Positions 25,905 through 59,600 of a stretch of DNA of 64,000 nt are shown piece after piece (the first letter of the stretch is position 1; every line of letters begins with the position of its first letter). The notes beneath the pieces are model-generated. The model had not been told where the DNA came from. It made no database searches and saw only the letters and a list, made by a program, of their open reading frames with translations. The DNA comes from Apostichopus japonicus. Lineage: Eukaryota; Echinodermata; Holothuroidea; Aspidochirotida; Stichopodidae. Where the stretch lies: contig NC_092569.1 of the NCBI RefSeq assembly GCF_037975245.1, positions 5,512,501-5,576,500 on the forward strand. Reading direction: 5' to 3'. The position numbers were made by a program, and so were the translations under genes.

Positions 25905-26305
25905 TATGCATACTTGTAGTCTGTCAATATGCATGCTTGCTGTAAGTCTATGCATGCTGTTGTAATTCTATGCATGCTGTTGTAAATTTTATCCATGCTG
26001 TTGTAAATTTTATCCATGCTGTTGTAAGTCCATGCATGCTGTTGTAAGTCCATGCATGCTGTTATAAGTCCATACATGCTGTTGTAAGTCAATCCATGCA
26101 TGCTTGTTGTAAGTCTATGTATGCTGTTGTAAGTCCATACATGCTGTTGTAAGTCCATGCTGTTGTAAGTAAATGCATGCTGTTGTAAGTACATGTATGC
26201 TGTTGTAATTATATGTGGTGTTGTAATTATATGCATGCTGTTGTAAGTCCATCCATGCTGTTGTAAGTTCATGCATGCTGTTGTAAGTCTATGCATGCTG
26301 CATAT
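25905..26305. repeat. ~20-bp minisatellite (ATGCATGCTGTTGTAAGTCC)
   Basis: About 20 tandem copies of ATGCATGCTGTTGTAAGTCC with scattered substitutions and some short units of 14-17 bases. The minus-strand open frame here (His/Thr/Asn/Met-rich) follows from the repeat and is not a gene. Confidence 0.9.
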
Positions 26306-28195
26306 TTATGTTAACCTACAACATATGTATATCATTTACTGTTGCGGCAAAACAAACAAATGTAATGAAATATCAGCAAGAAGTGTTAACAAAAGGTGTG
26401 TATTTTGTTGAATATTTCCTATTTTTTTGAATACAATTGAATATTTCTTTTGCTAGTGTTGGCCGAATAAGATTAGAATGATGGAAAGACATGTAAGTGA
26501 AGCATGTTCTTTCTACGATAACTGATTCACTTCTAATGGAAAGGAATACATTGGTGTAACATAGATTTAGAAGAAAACAAAAACTAAAAGCAAAGCTGTA
26601 ATCAACCTGTCAAAGACCCTGCACACTCATTGTCTATTTGTTAGCTTTTATAATTTCATATCAACAAGGCCATCACCAAGAAATGTTGTGTTCAAAGTTT
26701 CATGATGGACACGACTAACAAATATAACCATTCGCTCAAAACACCTGCTTTGACCTTTTGGACCAGACTGATGAATATTCAGTCCTTTACAAAATGAAAG
26801 AGAGAACCAAGAATTCCATGGATTAGACTAATGAACGTTAAGTACTTTGACCTTTTAATTAAACAACAAAAGTACAAGATTCCATGCAGCAAGTACCCAG
26901 CTGGGACAACTTTCTAGATTTCTGAGCTATCATGATACACTTCAAAGTATGTGCACTGACAGTATGAAAAGTCTGTTTTCTATAATAAGAGGTTCAGAAC
27001 TGTACATACTGTCAGTATGATAGCTTTGAGGCATGTTATGTGAGTATAGTACTAAATGGTACTAGCATTAGAAGTTCATCCCAATAAAAGTGCCATGCTC
27101 GACAAGGCTAATGAATATGCATTTCTTACAAAATAAAAAGCAGAATTTGGCCTTTGGATTACTATAATTTCCATGTTGGACCATTGAATAATTCACAACA
27201 CAAAAAGAAGACAGTTTGTTCCTTGACATTTTTCAAAGACAAAAGAGGTCATTAATGAATAGATTAATGATATTACATAGTTACTGTGAAGACAATAATT
27301 GATGAGTGAAGCAGAGTAGCAACACCAACAATGAAAGACTCAAGAAAAAAAAACATAGCTTATTATAAGTCCACTGTTAACTATGTTACACATATGGCTA
27401 TATAACTTCCCATTTGAAAAATTTATTTTTGCAACAGCTTAATAAAATAATAACGTAATGGAGTCGTCACTTCACTCACTTCCTGTGATCACCTCTTTAT
27501 AACAGAGACACAAACAAGAAAACAGCCTTTGTCCAAAAACAAAAGAACCCAAAATGTTCAGGAACTCCCAGTGATTGTCCACTGCATCACCCACCTCAAG
27601 AAAAATTAACAACTCCTCATATCGATACAATGTTTCTATGCACTCTCTCCGGTAAGAGGTGAATAACTGATTGCATCATAGAAATGAGATCTCGAAAACG
27701 GGCCATAGCACAGTTCCGTTGGTTAATTGACCTTTTCGACTGATATCTTTTTCAACAAACTATGATCCAAAGAACCCTGCATCAGGATCAGGAATTGCTT
27801 GTAATTATTTACATGTTAACATTTCCTGGAAGCCTTCAATAACAGTACTCTTAGTAAATACTCTGAACAGAACGATGGGTCCATTTCTTACTGAACTCGT
27901 AATACTGCCTTTAATCTTCTAAATTTAAACAACAATCTTAGCCTAGATAAAGAAAATTTATGCTTTGAGCATTTTGTTTCCCTTACTTCATTTACTCCAT
28001 ATTATGTCAGTTTCATAAATAAAATATTCAGGCAGTAAATAAATATAAAAAGTTTCAAGGTGTTACTTCAATTCAGCACACATAACTGTTTCAAAATGGT
28101 TTGGATGTACTGTAGCATTGTCTATAACTTATAGTTCAGGTGATTCAAGTATTAAGTTAAGCAGGAAAAACCTGAACCTGCCAATGGAATGCCAC
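26306..28195. other. Intergenic sequence, no gene seen
   Basis: AT-rich sequence without supported coding content. A 12-base inverted pair, ACTGACAGTATG and CATACTGTCAGT, lies at about 26955-27015. Confidence 0.35.
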
Positions 28196-28199
28196 GTGG

Positions 28200-28775
28200 T
28201 GGCTATTATTAACACTGTATCTTAATAGTATCTATATCACTATATCTTAACACTTATCTTAATGTATATTAACACTGTATTTAACACTGTATCTTAACAG
28301 TAGCTGTATCACTGTATCTTAACACTATATGTATTAACACTGTATCATAATGTACAACACTGTATCTGAACAGTATCATTATTACAGCATCTGTATCATA
28401 ACACTGTATTTTAACTGCATCTGTATCACAGTATCTTAACACTGTATCTTAACAGTATCATTATAACAGCATCTGTATCAATGTATCTTAACACTATATC
28501 TTTATGTATATTAAAACTGTATCTTAGCAGTATCTGTATAACAGCATCTGTATCACTGTATCTTAACACTATATCTTAATGTATATTAACACTGTATCTT
28601 AACAGTAGCTGTATCATTGTATCTTAATGTATATTAACACTGTATCTAACAGTATTTGTATAACAGCATCTGTATCACTGTATCATAACAACATCTGTAT
28701 CACTGTATCTTAACACTATATCATACCAGTATCTACATCACTGTATCTTAATGTATCCTTACACTGTATCTTGTC
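28200..28775. repeat. Degenerate TGTATCTTAACA tandem array
   Basis: Many copies of short modules CACTGTATCTTAACA, GTATATTAACACTGTATC and AACAGCATCTGTATCAC in mixed order. No fixed period holds throughout. It reads as an old minisatellite reshuffled by slippage or unequal exchange. Confidence 0.8.
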
Positions 28776-29079
28776 TTAAAAAATATACAGCATAAACTTT
28801 TCAAGGAATTTACCTTGACCTGGCCTTCACAGGCTAACCGATACCAGGGAAAACCTTTCAATAGTAATCAATTTATAACTGATTGTGCAGATAAACTACT
28901 TCCAAATATTAGCAAGCACATAGCTGGTTACAGCAAAAACACTTTATGGTTAAGGTTAATAGTTCCTGTATAAGTATAAGTTAGGTATAACCATGTACAC
29001 TGTAATTAATACCAGATTCTAAGTTGTTTGATAAAGACAAAAACATCCCTTAAAATATCTGGATTATATCTGAAGTCAC

Positions 29080-29372
29080 AAACATTATCCCCATACTGAA
29101 CACAATGCTGTAAATGTGACCAGCCTAGTTAGTAACATCACATTACAGCTGATAAGTTACATAATCACATTACAGCTGAGAAATTACATCAACTCCATAC
29201 TGAATGCAATGATGTACATTATCCCCATACTGAATGCAATGATGTAACAGATATTGATGTAACCAGCCTAGCTAATGTACATGGATACATTACAGCTGGG
29301 TAATTGCATACGTTATCCCCATACTAAATGCAATGATGTAACAGATATTGATGTAACCAGCCTAGCTAGTTA
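29080..29372. repeat. Degenerate ~110-bp tandem repeat
   Basis: Repeated order of modules CCCCATACTGAATGCAATGA, TGTAACAGATATTGATGTAA, CCAGCCTAGCTA and ACATTACAGCTG. The last two long copies are nearly identical; earlier copies are shorter. Confidence 0.75.
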
Positions 29373-30611
29373 AATAAGCATTGAGTCCTCCATGGGGGGA
29401 TGGGAGGTAGGGATTGTGTATTCCCAACCTAAACACAGATCTACTGTATCAAAATTATCTACCTTACTTGCAGTAGAAATGGCAATTTGTAGGTCTCTCA
29501 CAACAGACACTGTTCAAGCCCCTAGACGACAAGTATCCAAAAACCTTGCACTGCCAAAACCATCCTCCACAAACACACTGCACTTCCTCCCCCTAAAAGT
29601 TCTGCCAGTCTTAGCTATACTACAGCATGGCCCTTCTGCTGACAAAATCCAATCAGCACACGAATGTTTCATTGATAAAATTACCAAATGTTCATTTCCT
29701 ATCACATTCTTCTCTAACCTTGGCAGAAAATAGTACGTTTAATTTAATCCTCCGAGTAGGATTAATATATTTCATCGCTCAATTGTTCCAGGATTTGCTT
29801 GGCATGTCTTTTGTTACCTCTTGTTTGCAAAACCTCATTAGTTATTATTTACAAATATAAACAAACCGTCAGTTTTTTTATCAAAAACATGCTCTTAAAA
29901 ACAGATTACGAATCAAATCGAGATAGAAAAATAAATAAAGTAAAAACATTTCCGTTCTATTAATAAAGACCATTTAGTTTCCCTTTTACGACATCAATGA
30001 ATTCATGATTATTTATTATAACAAGGAATGATTTTGAATCTAAGAGGTTAAAGAAAAGTCCACTGAGATTATATAATATTTGACATTTCCTTATCAATGT
30101 TTCATTTCACCAAAGTGCACAGTTCTTCCTCTTCGTTTCAGGATGAAGGTATCCTAACGCACACCACCGTATCTGGAGTGGGGTAAACGAAAAGGATAAA
30201 TTATCAAATTAGCATACCGGGAACACAACGAGTGTACTCTTCATTAAGACTGCTATTAAAGGTACCATTTTACCGTATTAAAATATACTGAGAGGTGCCA
30301 ATGCTGCTTGTTACATTAATTGCTACAAATAATGAAGGAAAAAAGTGTGACCAATATACTGTTATGGTAATCTGCTGTAAACTTGTAGGACAAGTACAAC
30401 ATCATGAGTACAAACACATGTTGGACTTCCCATTTGCATGAGTAGAAGGCTCTGAGCATTGGTATCAAATTTTGCCTTAGTATCCTACACTACTAAGTGC
30501 CCTGAGAATGAGTACAAATTCGTTAGGCTGAGTATGAGTATATGTAAACTATGCTAGATCATGAGTACCAGTTTAGACTCATTAGAAGACTGGTAATCTG
30601 TACTACAAAAT

Positions 30612-31155
30612 ATGCAACACAGAGAATGCAAAAGGCAAAAACATATAAGTCTGCAGTTCTCTCATCCACTGAAGATAAATAAAAACACATATCCTAAAAC
30701 TATCCGCAGCCAAACACAAGTACGAAGTATTGGTGTACATTTCTGGAACTCACTTGATCAAGATATCAAAAACTCAAATACTCTTAACTCATTTAAAAGA
30801 AAACTCAAGCATTACCTTTTATATAATAGTACAAACCACCCATGCTGAGTTGTTACATTGTCTCTTTGTATGGATTTGCTTTTACCTTTCTTCCTTCCTC
30901 TTTATTTTTTTCTCTGTATTACCTTATCTCTTTACTCTCTCTGTACTTATGTGATTTTTGAAATTCTCTTTTGTTTGTTAATTAAGGGACCAGACTCGAA
31001 AAGTCTCTACTTACTTCTGGTTCCTCCACTTCCATTGTAGCATATTTTTGAACTTTGTTTATTGTTATTTCATCATAATGTGAGTAAATTACTCATTGAC
31101 TCTGTTACTGTTTATATATATGGAAAGTGGAAAATAAACTTGAAACTTGAAACAA
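30612..31155 (+). mobile_element. LINE 3' end fragment (RT C-terminus plus tail)
   Basis: The plus-strand frame at 30612-30848 ends with RSIGVHFWNSLDQDIKNSN and FKRKLKHYLL. This matches the pattern W-N-S-L-x2-I-(K/R)-x-S-x-(T/S)-L-x2-F-K-x2-L-K found at the C-terminus of many non-LTR reverse transcriptase ORFs. It is followed by an AT-rich 3' UTR and AATAAACTTGAAACTTGAAA, a short tandem tail typical of LINE 3' ends. The catalytic part is absent, so this is a 5'-truncated dead copy. Confidence 0.75.
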
Positions 31156-31240
31156 AATGCATGTTAGAAGCATATAATTGTGCGATAATCTGCAATTTTT
31201 TGTAAATTACACGCATGAATGGATCTAACAATTTTTTATT

Positions 31241-51999
<20,759 letters not shown>

Positions 52000-54285
52000 T
52001 ATCATAAAGCTGCTCTATATATATGTTTTCTCATGGGGAAATATTATCACAGCCATTGTTTGTTGAAGTATTTTGATTGAACCATTTACTACATCACCAA
52101 ATCCACGAAAAAAAAATGTTGTTTTCAAGTACAGTATTATTTAAAGTGGTAATAATAATATCCTGGCATAAACTACATAATTGGTCAGAATCTGTACTAC
52201 ATGAATGTCGTCGTCATGAATGTTGTGACTTTGTTGCGACACGTTGATCACTGTTCCTCTGATTTGCTTCTTTCAAGGAGATTTTTGGAGCCTCACTGGT
52301 TTAACATTTGTACCGACGGAATGAACACAGACTGTCTATTATTCCGGCACTACCTGTTCATTGTAGCATAAAATGAAAGCTGATTCTCTCCAAGCCTGTC
52401 AACCTTTAAATTGTTGAATTCTTCAGCGGTTTCTGTCACAAACCACTCACAGGCGGTGTTTTGTTACCTCTGTGGAAAACCTTTGAAGTCGATGAATGGC
52501 GTCACAGAAGTACCTGAAAAATGGAACAGAAGATATTTGTATTGCCGAAGTGTAAAGTAGGCTAAGTAGCCTGGGGATGTTTAATAAAGCCATATTAAAG
52601 TAGCATTTTACATTGAATGTTCCATAATCTGGTGGAAATAATACATGTTATAATTAAATGATAGAAAAGGTAGTCTGAACACACACTCTGCGACTATAAC
52701 CCACCGAAATCGCATCAAGAATGTTGGACTGAAATCGATATATAATATTCAGCATTGACATATACAGAACCATATCTACAGTACATTACATTACGTTTTA
52801 AGACACACAAAATTTTGTTTGTACTGGAATTAAACAGAGCTCTACTAACTTGCTAAATACAAGCAGACGTACAGCTGTTGCCAGAAAGGCTGTTAAGTTA
52901 CTGTAGATCAAGAATTTAAGGACCGTATCTAATTATTGGTTGTGTCAGGGCAAATTTTAATTGCATTTTTGAGACTGCCAAATTTCTGTTTGGATTCATG
53001 GCCAAACTCAGCTTCAAGAGAGGTGGACAACTAGTTGTTTACATCAAACTCAGTTTGCAACTTTGCATTGTTACTAAATATCCCAAATAGGTAAACAGAT
53101 AAATTGATATCATCCTCCATCACCTTAGGGATACTGAAGTAAACCAAAAAATGTAGAGGTAGCCCATTCATCAACCCATTGGGGGTTTCACTGGCCAAAG
53201 CTGGTGTTCTATAAACCTACACATCTCTCCTACAGCGTACAAAGTTGGTCATTCTTTCAAATTTGTTTATTATGCTACAATTTTTTCTGGACAATAACAA
53301 TATCACAATTGAAAAAACCGGTATCAACTCTAGACAATTTGAGCAGCAATACCTCAAAAATCTTACAGTAGATAGCATTTTGACATGGTCTGCTTTTTTT
53401 GCGGGATTTCAATTTTGTAATAAATCTGATAGCCTTAATTTGTTAGGAAAAAGAACTTTCATTTTCACACCAAGAGTATAAAGATACGTCTGAAGGACTG
53501 GTTTGCTCAAAATCTTAGGTTGGTTGTTTAGATCAAATTGCATCTCTCAACACTGAACACTAACACCCACACAGATCTGAAAAAACCTGCTCTAAAATTT
53601 GGTTTCTTACTTCCGCTTAGCCGAAAATATTCTGATGTACAGTATACCCGAGCGTAGCGTGCAACAAACAATCTTTATTCTTTCATAACATCAAAGGAAC
53701 ATCAAAGTAAGTATGCAAACCTTATGAAATGAAAAGCGGTCATGATAAAAATGTCACACACCATGATAAATCCTCCGGTAGCTATGGTGACTTGCACAAA
53801 CATAAATCAATTTTTGAGCACTAAGCAAACAATCTCATTTAATGTTGTGCCAACAGCCCTTATCAGTACTATGTCAATACAGAACAGACCTTAATTAAAA
53901 AGTACTGATTTACCACTGACCAGCATGCAATGCTGCATATATTATGAGTTATTCCACAAAGTTTAGATCCAAAATTGAGAAAGCTGTGTAACAGATGTTT
54001 CTCAATTTTGGAGTACGACCTTTTCCCTGTACATAATTACTAAACTACAATGTATTTTGTTTAAATACCGATGTACATAAGATCAAGCTCTGTGTTTTAT
54101 GTTTATGAGCATAATTAATGGGTTCTTCAATATGGCATACATGATAACTAAATAGCAGCAATGGTAACCTACACATATAGGGTATATCATTTTTGTACAG
54201 TACAACATATAACAAAGACACCAAGAAATGTGAGAGATTGGACCACCTGATACACAGATCAGGAAAACTTCTAATTCAGTTTATA
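52000..54285. other. CILK1 upstream region
   Basis: It should contain the CILK1 5' UTR and promoter, but no element can be assigned. A splice-donor-like sequence of an upstream non-coding exon cannot be excluded. No coding content was recognised. Confidence 0.35.
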
Positions 54286-54289
54286 CTAA

Positions 54290-55365
54290 GCAATTTATAA
54301 CTTAACTGGAACAACTTTTAAATAATATATATGAACTGTATGTGTTGTTCATGATGCATCCATGTGCTACTGATATACTTAGAACTACTTTTGAAGGATA
54401 TATATACTGTATGTGTTCATGGTGCATGTGTTACTGATATACAAGAACTACTTTTAATGGATAAATACTGTATGTGTTCATGATGCATGTATATATGTGT
54501 TACTGATATACTAGGAACTAACTTTAAAAGGATATATACTGTATGTGTTCATGATGCATGTATGTGTTACTGATATACTAGGAACTAACTTTTAAAGGAT
54601 ATATACTGCATGTGTTCATGATGCATGTATGTGTTACTGATATACTAGGAACTAACTTTAAAAGGATATATACTGCATGTGTTCATGATGCATGTATGTG
54701 TTACTGATATACTAGGAACTAACTTTTAAAGGATATATACTGCATGTGTTCATGATGCATGTATGTGTTACTGATATACTAGGAACTAACTTTAAAAGGA
54801 TATATACTGCATGTGTTCATGATGCATGTATGTGTTACTGATATACTAGGAACTAACTTTAAAAGGATATATACTGTATGTGTTCATGATGCATGTATGT
54901 GTTACTGATATACTAGGAACTAACTTTAAAAGGATATATACTGTATGTGTTCATGATGCATGTATGTGTTACTGATATACTAGGAACTAACTTTTAAAGG
55001 ATATATACTGTATGTGTTCATGATGCATGTATGTGTTACTGATATACTAGGAACTAACTTTTAAAGGATATATACTGCATGTGTTCATGATGCATGTATG
55101 TGTTACTGATATACTAGGAACTAACTTTAAAAGGATATATACTGCATGTGTTCATGATGCATGTATGTGTTACTGATATACTAGGAACTAACTTTAAAAG
55201 GATATATACTGCATGTGTTCATGATGCATGTATGTGTTACTGATATACTAGGAACTAACTTTAAAAGGATATATACTGCATGTGTTCATGATGCATGTAT
55301 GTGTTACTGATATACTAGGAACTAACTTTAAAAGGATATATACTGTATGTGTTCATGATGCATGG
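54290..55365. repeat. 67-bp minisatellite, highly homogeneous
   Basis: Unit: AGGAACTAACTTTAAAAGGA, TATATACTGCATGTGTTCAT, GATGCATGTATGTGTTACTG, ATATACT. AGGAACTAAC recurs at exactly 67 bp from 54513 to 55317 (13 starts). The only recurrent variants are TTTAAAAGG/TTTTAAAGG and CTGCATG/CTGTATG. Three or four diverged, shorter copies lie at the left edge (54290-54510). Confidence 0.96.
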
Positions 55366-55824
55366 GGAGATGATGTTGAAATGTTACCAGTGTTGTGGAC
55401 ATTTGCAATGAGTACTTGCGGCAGTATAATAGAAGAAGCAAAGACACCTGAGATGGAGAGGGGGAAAAGAGGGTAAAGAAAGCCACACTTTACAACACAG
55501 TACAGTACTTTACTGCCTTTTTGTTGTTAGTCTACACAAAGTTGTTCAGTATACTTAAAATAACCTTGCAGGCCTATGTCTAACAATGTTACTGTACCAT
55601 CCCTCCCACTAAGCTGTATTGCTATCTGCTGAGTGCAGTATTCTGGAGGGTATAGTAGTACTGTAACTTGCACTGCAATAACAGTGGTCTGCTAATCCCA
55701 CTGTCACTAAATTCAAGCAGGGGCAATCATTAAAAAGTACATCAACAAGTGGTAATACAATACTGTAGACCAGTTGGCACATTACATGATAAGGTTGAAA
55801 GGTTTTACCAACAAGTGCTACCTG

Positions 55825-55925
55825 GTTAAGTCAGTAAAGGCTGTGGCATTAGAATCAATGAAACCTGTAATCTGGGAGGTTTTGGGTTCAATCCCTGGCC
55901 GGCCAAAGTAAGGCAGGTTTTTCAT
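55825..55925 (+). mobile_element. tRNA-like SINE head fragment
   Basis: GTCAGTAAAGGCTGTGGCAT then GGTTTTGGGTTCAATCCCTG. The second block fits a pol III B box. No clear tail, so a partial copy. Confidence 0.5.
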
Positions 55926-56284
55926 GTTCAAATGGTCTTTCCCAACAGAGACATTTGGTGTTCCAAATTGTAAATATATCCAACATACAGAACTGTTTAA
56001 GCTAAAATGCAAACTTTACACCAGTCTGATTAAGTGCAATAAAATAACTGCTTTCCAAGCGGATTATTTTAACTTCGCGAGAGCACTGTTCTTATCTGTG
56101 TCACAGTGATAAAGGGTCAACTCATATTCTACTATCCACTTCCTACTTATAACATCATTATTTTTACATACAATTTATTCCAATCTCACTATATCCTCAA
56201 TTGATAAACTAGCCCTAAAGTGTAACTTGACTGGGCCCAGAAAAGTCACCTAATAACATATCTGTCAGCTCCTGTTAAATCTCA

Positions 56285-56690
56285 AGCCAACTGTGAGGGC
56301 GTTGTGGTCAAGTTGTTAAGGCAGTGGACTTGTGATCTAAGGATTACAGGTTCGAGCCCTGGCCAGATCATTACGTTGTGTCCTTGGGCAAGGCGCTTTA
56401 TCTCCACTGCCTCTCTTCACCCAGGTGTATAAATGGGGACTTGGGAGGTAACTTGTAAATATAGTTGCATGCACTGGTTTGTGGCTGCATCCTATGGGAA
56501 GTCCCCCGGGGGACACGTGGTTGTGGTGCACGGTGGTGCCCCAGGACAGACTGATTGAATTGTGCACACTTTGGTGTGTAGGTGTGACAAGTTACCAATG
56601 ACCAGGGTTAAGTTGTAAAGTCGTGTGAGAGGGCCTTGGCCCTGAACAAGACTGTAAACCTAAAATTATATTATTATTATATTATATAAC
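56285..56690 (+). mobile_element. tRNA-derived SINE, full-length looking
   Basis: Head: GGGCGTTGTGGTCAAGTTGT with GTTAAGG (A box) and ACAGGTTCGAGCCCTGGCC (B box). Body: GTGTCCTTGGGCAAGGCGCT, TTATCTCCACTGCC and a GC-rich middle. The 3' part ends GGGCCTTGGCCCTGAACAAG with an ATTATTATT tail. Same family as the copy at 37600-37862. The TCCTTGGGCAAGGC block is shared by many animal tRNA-SINEs. Length about 400 bp. Confidence 0.88.
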
Positions 56691-59600
56691 TGCAAATTGG
56701 TAAAGTTCTGCCTAGAAGTCTAAACCTTCGGTTAACACCAAGAGAGTTAATGTAAGCAAGAAATTACGATTTCATAATCTGAATATGTTTTGATAATATG
56801 ATGCAACCAAAGAGCATATTTTTCATGGTTCTGGTTAGCCATTTTCAATCTGTTGCTTTGGCCAACTAGGTTAACAACATATAGCACCTTGATGAAATTA
56901 CACACATGTTCTGTTAACCATAGTTTTACCAAAACTTAAGTGTATTCCTTATGGGAACTTACATAAAATGAAAAGCATAAGTTTTAAAGAAAATCTCTGA
57001 TGTTTCAAGTCAACTTACAGTACATAATCAAAATAAATATTTCACTATATTGGGCAATATATCTGCTATTAGACCTAAATTAAATGAGGAACAAACTTCT
57101 GAAAGTACACCAGTATGCGTATTGCGTAATAATGAACTTAACAACGTAAAACATTTAGGCAGTAATTATAAAATACCCTGCACTTTTGTAACAGCTTATC
57201 ATTTTATAAAGGGAAAGTCACAGTGGGGAAGAGGTTTTATTGCTTCATAAATACTGTGAAGAATGACACATCTTCCTAACAGGATATGTTTTGCTGGAGT
57301 TGGAGTCGCTATGGTGAAATCAAAAATTATTACCGGAAAAACAATTTTCACTGGAGTCGCAGTTGAACTTGACTGCCACGCCACCCAAAAAGAGAACATC
57401 TCAAAGGTAGGGTATTCTAGATCAATGTACCACTTCTAGGCTTAGGGACAAATTAATTCCCATGTTTAGCCTAAAAAAGACTGTCTTGACTCTTTGAGAC
57501 TTAATATTCCAACTTGACTCTTGAACTGAATATTTGTCTTAGACTACATCATTCCGTAGAACAAAAGATTAATTTTTAAGTATTAACAAGGAAATCAAAC
57601 TGGTAAAAATGTGGTCAATGTGCAACTAGTACTAGTTTTACTATGTACTTTGGGTAGCTTAATCACCCAGTCAGTGATACAGTGTAGGTAACTGTAGTGT
57701 AGCCTGTACTACAGGCTGTAGGCCTGTCCTTTACAGTATTCTCATTGTCATAGGATACCAAGCAGGCCTAGGCTAGCTACCAGGTTAATTACTGTTGGTA
57801 TCGTGTGATACTGTCATTTGTCAATCTTGAGCTGAGGTTGGGCTTGATTCCCAAACCCAGCTAGGCCTAGTTGTAGTCTCACTAAAGATAGGCCTAACCA
57901 CGCTAGGTCTCGGCTAATCGTTGTCGTTAGCCTGGACTGGCATTTGGAATTGCGGCGTAAGGCCTAACTCTACCATCTCAATGTTGTATTATACAATGCT
58001 CAATAAATCCTTTTGAGTATGGCGATAACGAACATATTACCACGAACCTTCCACGAATTTTCTTCACGTCCCTTCAGCTATTGTGGATTATTGCCGCTAG
58101 TTCCTTGGGCAAAATACCGTTTGTGAAACCACGGAATGGAATTCCAATTCGCATACGTACAAACATACGTAAGCAATCAATGTGTATAGGCTAGCCTACA
58201 TTATCCGTAAATAGTGAGAATTTGGTGGAGATGGAAACCGTGTATACAACTCATTAGCATATTAATAATGTTGATGACACATGCGCATTGTGTCGTCACG
58301 CATCCACTAATTTATAGAGAGCTCTTTCGTCACTCCGTACGTATGATTTCTCACTCTACAAGATTGTTTCTCGCGTTTGTGACTGAAAATTATTGGATAT
58401 ACACTCAAAAACAAGTATATATCGATAGAATTGCAGGCCAGTTTACTTCTCTTCCTTGTTGTGTCTGTCAGGGTAGTTATTTGACTTTCCAGACTGACAA
58501 CTTCGTGAGCCCAAAACATAAAATAGATCATCGGATCTGAATTTATTGTTCATGAAAATTTATTTGGAGCAACTGAAATGTAACCCCATTAAAATAAATG
58601 TGAATATGAAACGTGTTTATGATTCGATTTGCTGTCTCAAGTTCAATTGATCGACCTTGAAGTGGCTCCACGGACCTAGTGATTCTGCCACAGTAAGATA
58701 TGCACTGGGAATGTACTAAAATGCCCAAGAGCAATATATATTTGAGAACGACACAATTGGATGTCTAAATTTTTTTCTGGGGGGGGGGGGGGCCCATACT
58801 CCCTTCATAGAATATGGCTTTATTGTTCAGGTAATGTTCTTGGAAATAGCGTGAATCCAAAACTGTTTATGACTTCGGCCAGCTTGCCTTGAAAGGTACC
58901 TATAACAATCTAAAGGGTGCATGATTGTGAAATTTATCACTGCTACACCCACTGCTGGGAAGCACAGAGAAAAAAGTCCACCAATGTGCATATGATGTAT
59001 TCGTAAGTCAAGAAAGCACACACAACATTGTAGATCATTTAAAAATCCTCTTTATCCTTGTTAAATATGTTATCTTCTTTGCAAGAGTGCTACATACAAA
59101 TCAAAATATTGAAATGTGTTCATTATAAATCAATAGAAAGAACTTAATTATTAAGTAGCAATTAAAGATTATCACTCACTGAGACATGCACAAACCACTG
59201 CCTTCCTTTTTCTAAACTAAACATTTCACCATCCATCTCTCCAGAAATTCTCACAACACTGCCCTCAACTTTACCAATGTTTCTGTTAACTATAAGCCAC
59301 ACTTCTTCTGCACCCCCTCCCCCACCCCCCCCCAACTAAAAAAAAAAGGGAAAAAAGTGAAATATTTCATTCTTACTGTTCCAAACTCATCTATCCATCA
59401 TAATCATGAAACTCAAACACCAATGTAGAGTCAACACTTATGATGAATGGTTATAAACAGTATATATTAATCGATTCTTACTATTTCAAGTCCCCTCCCC
59501 CAATCCTCTTCACGCCTTTTTTCTATGGTATTGAAAAATCATTGTTGTGAATACAATAACAGTTCATTTAGTACTTTCCCCAAATAGGCTAGAAATTCAC

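Noticed and set aside
25901-26296. Minus-strand frame of 131 codons, His/Thr/Asn/Met-rich
   Set aside because: It is a direct translation of the 20-bp minisatellite and has no unique sequence.
25905-26305. CRISPR-like regular repeats (also at 41682-42800, 54290-55365)
   Set aside because: Units abut without unique spacers, and the genome is eukaryotic; these are minisatellites.
29392-29733. Plus-strand frame of 113 codons
   Set aside because: Considered as a possible gene or missing CILK1 end. Neither strand shows a known motif or suitable splice phase.
56285-56370. Functional tRNA gene
   Set aside because: A and B boxes are present, but they belong to a SINE head with attached body and ATT tail. 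Acceptor stem pairing is not convincing. The same applies at 38105-38220 and 55825-55925.
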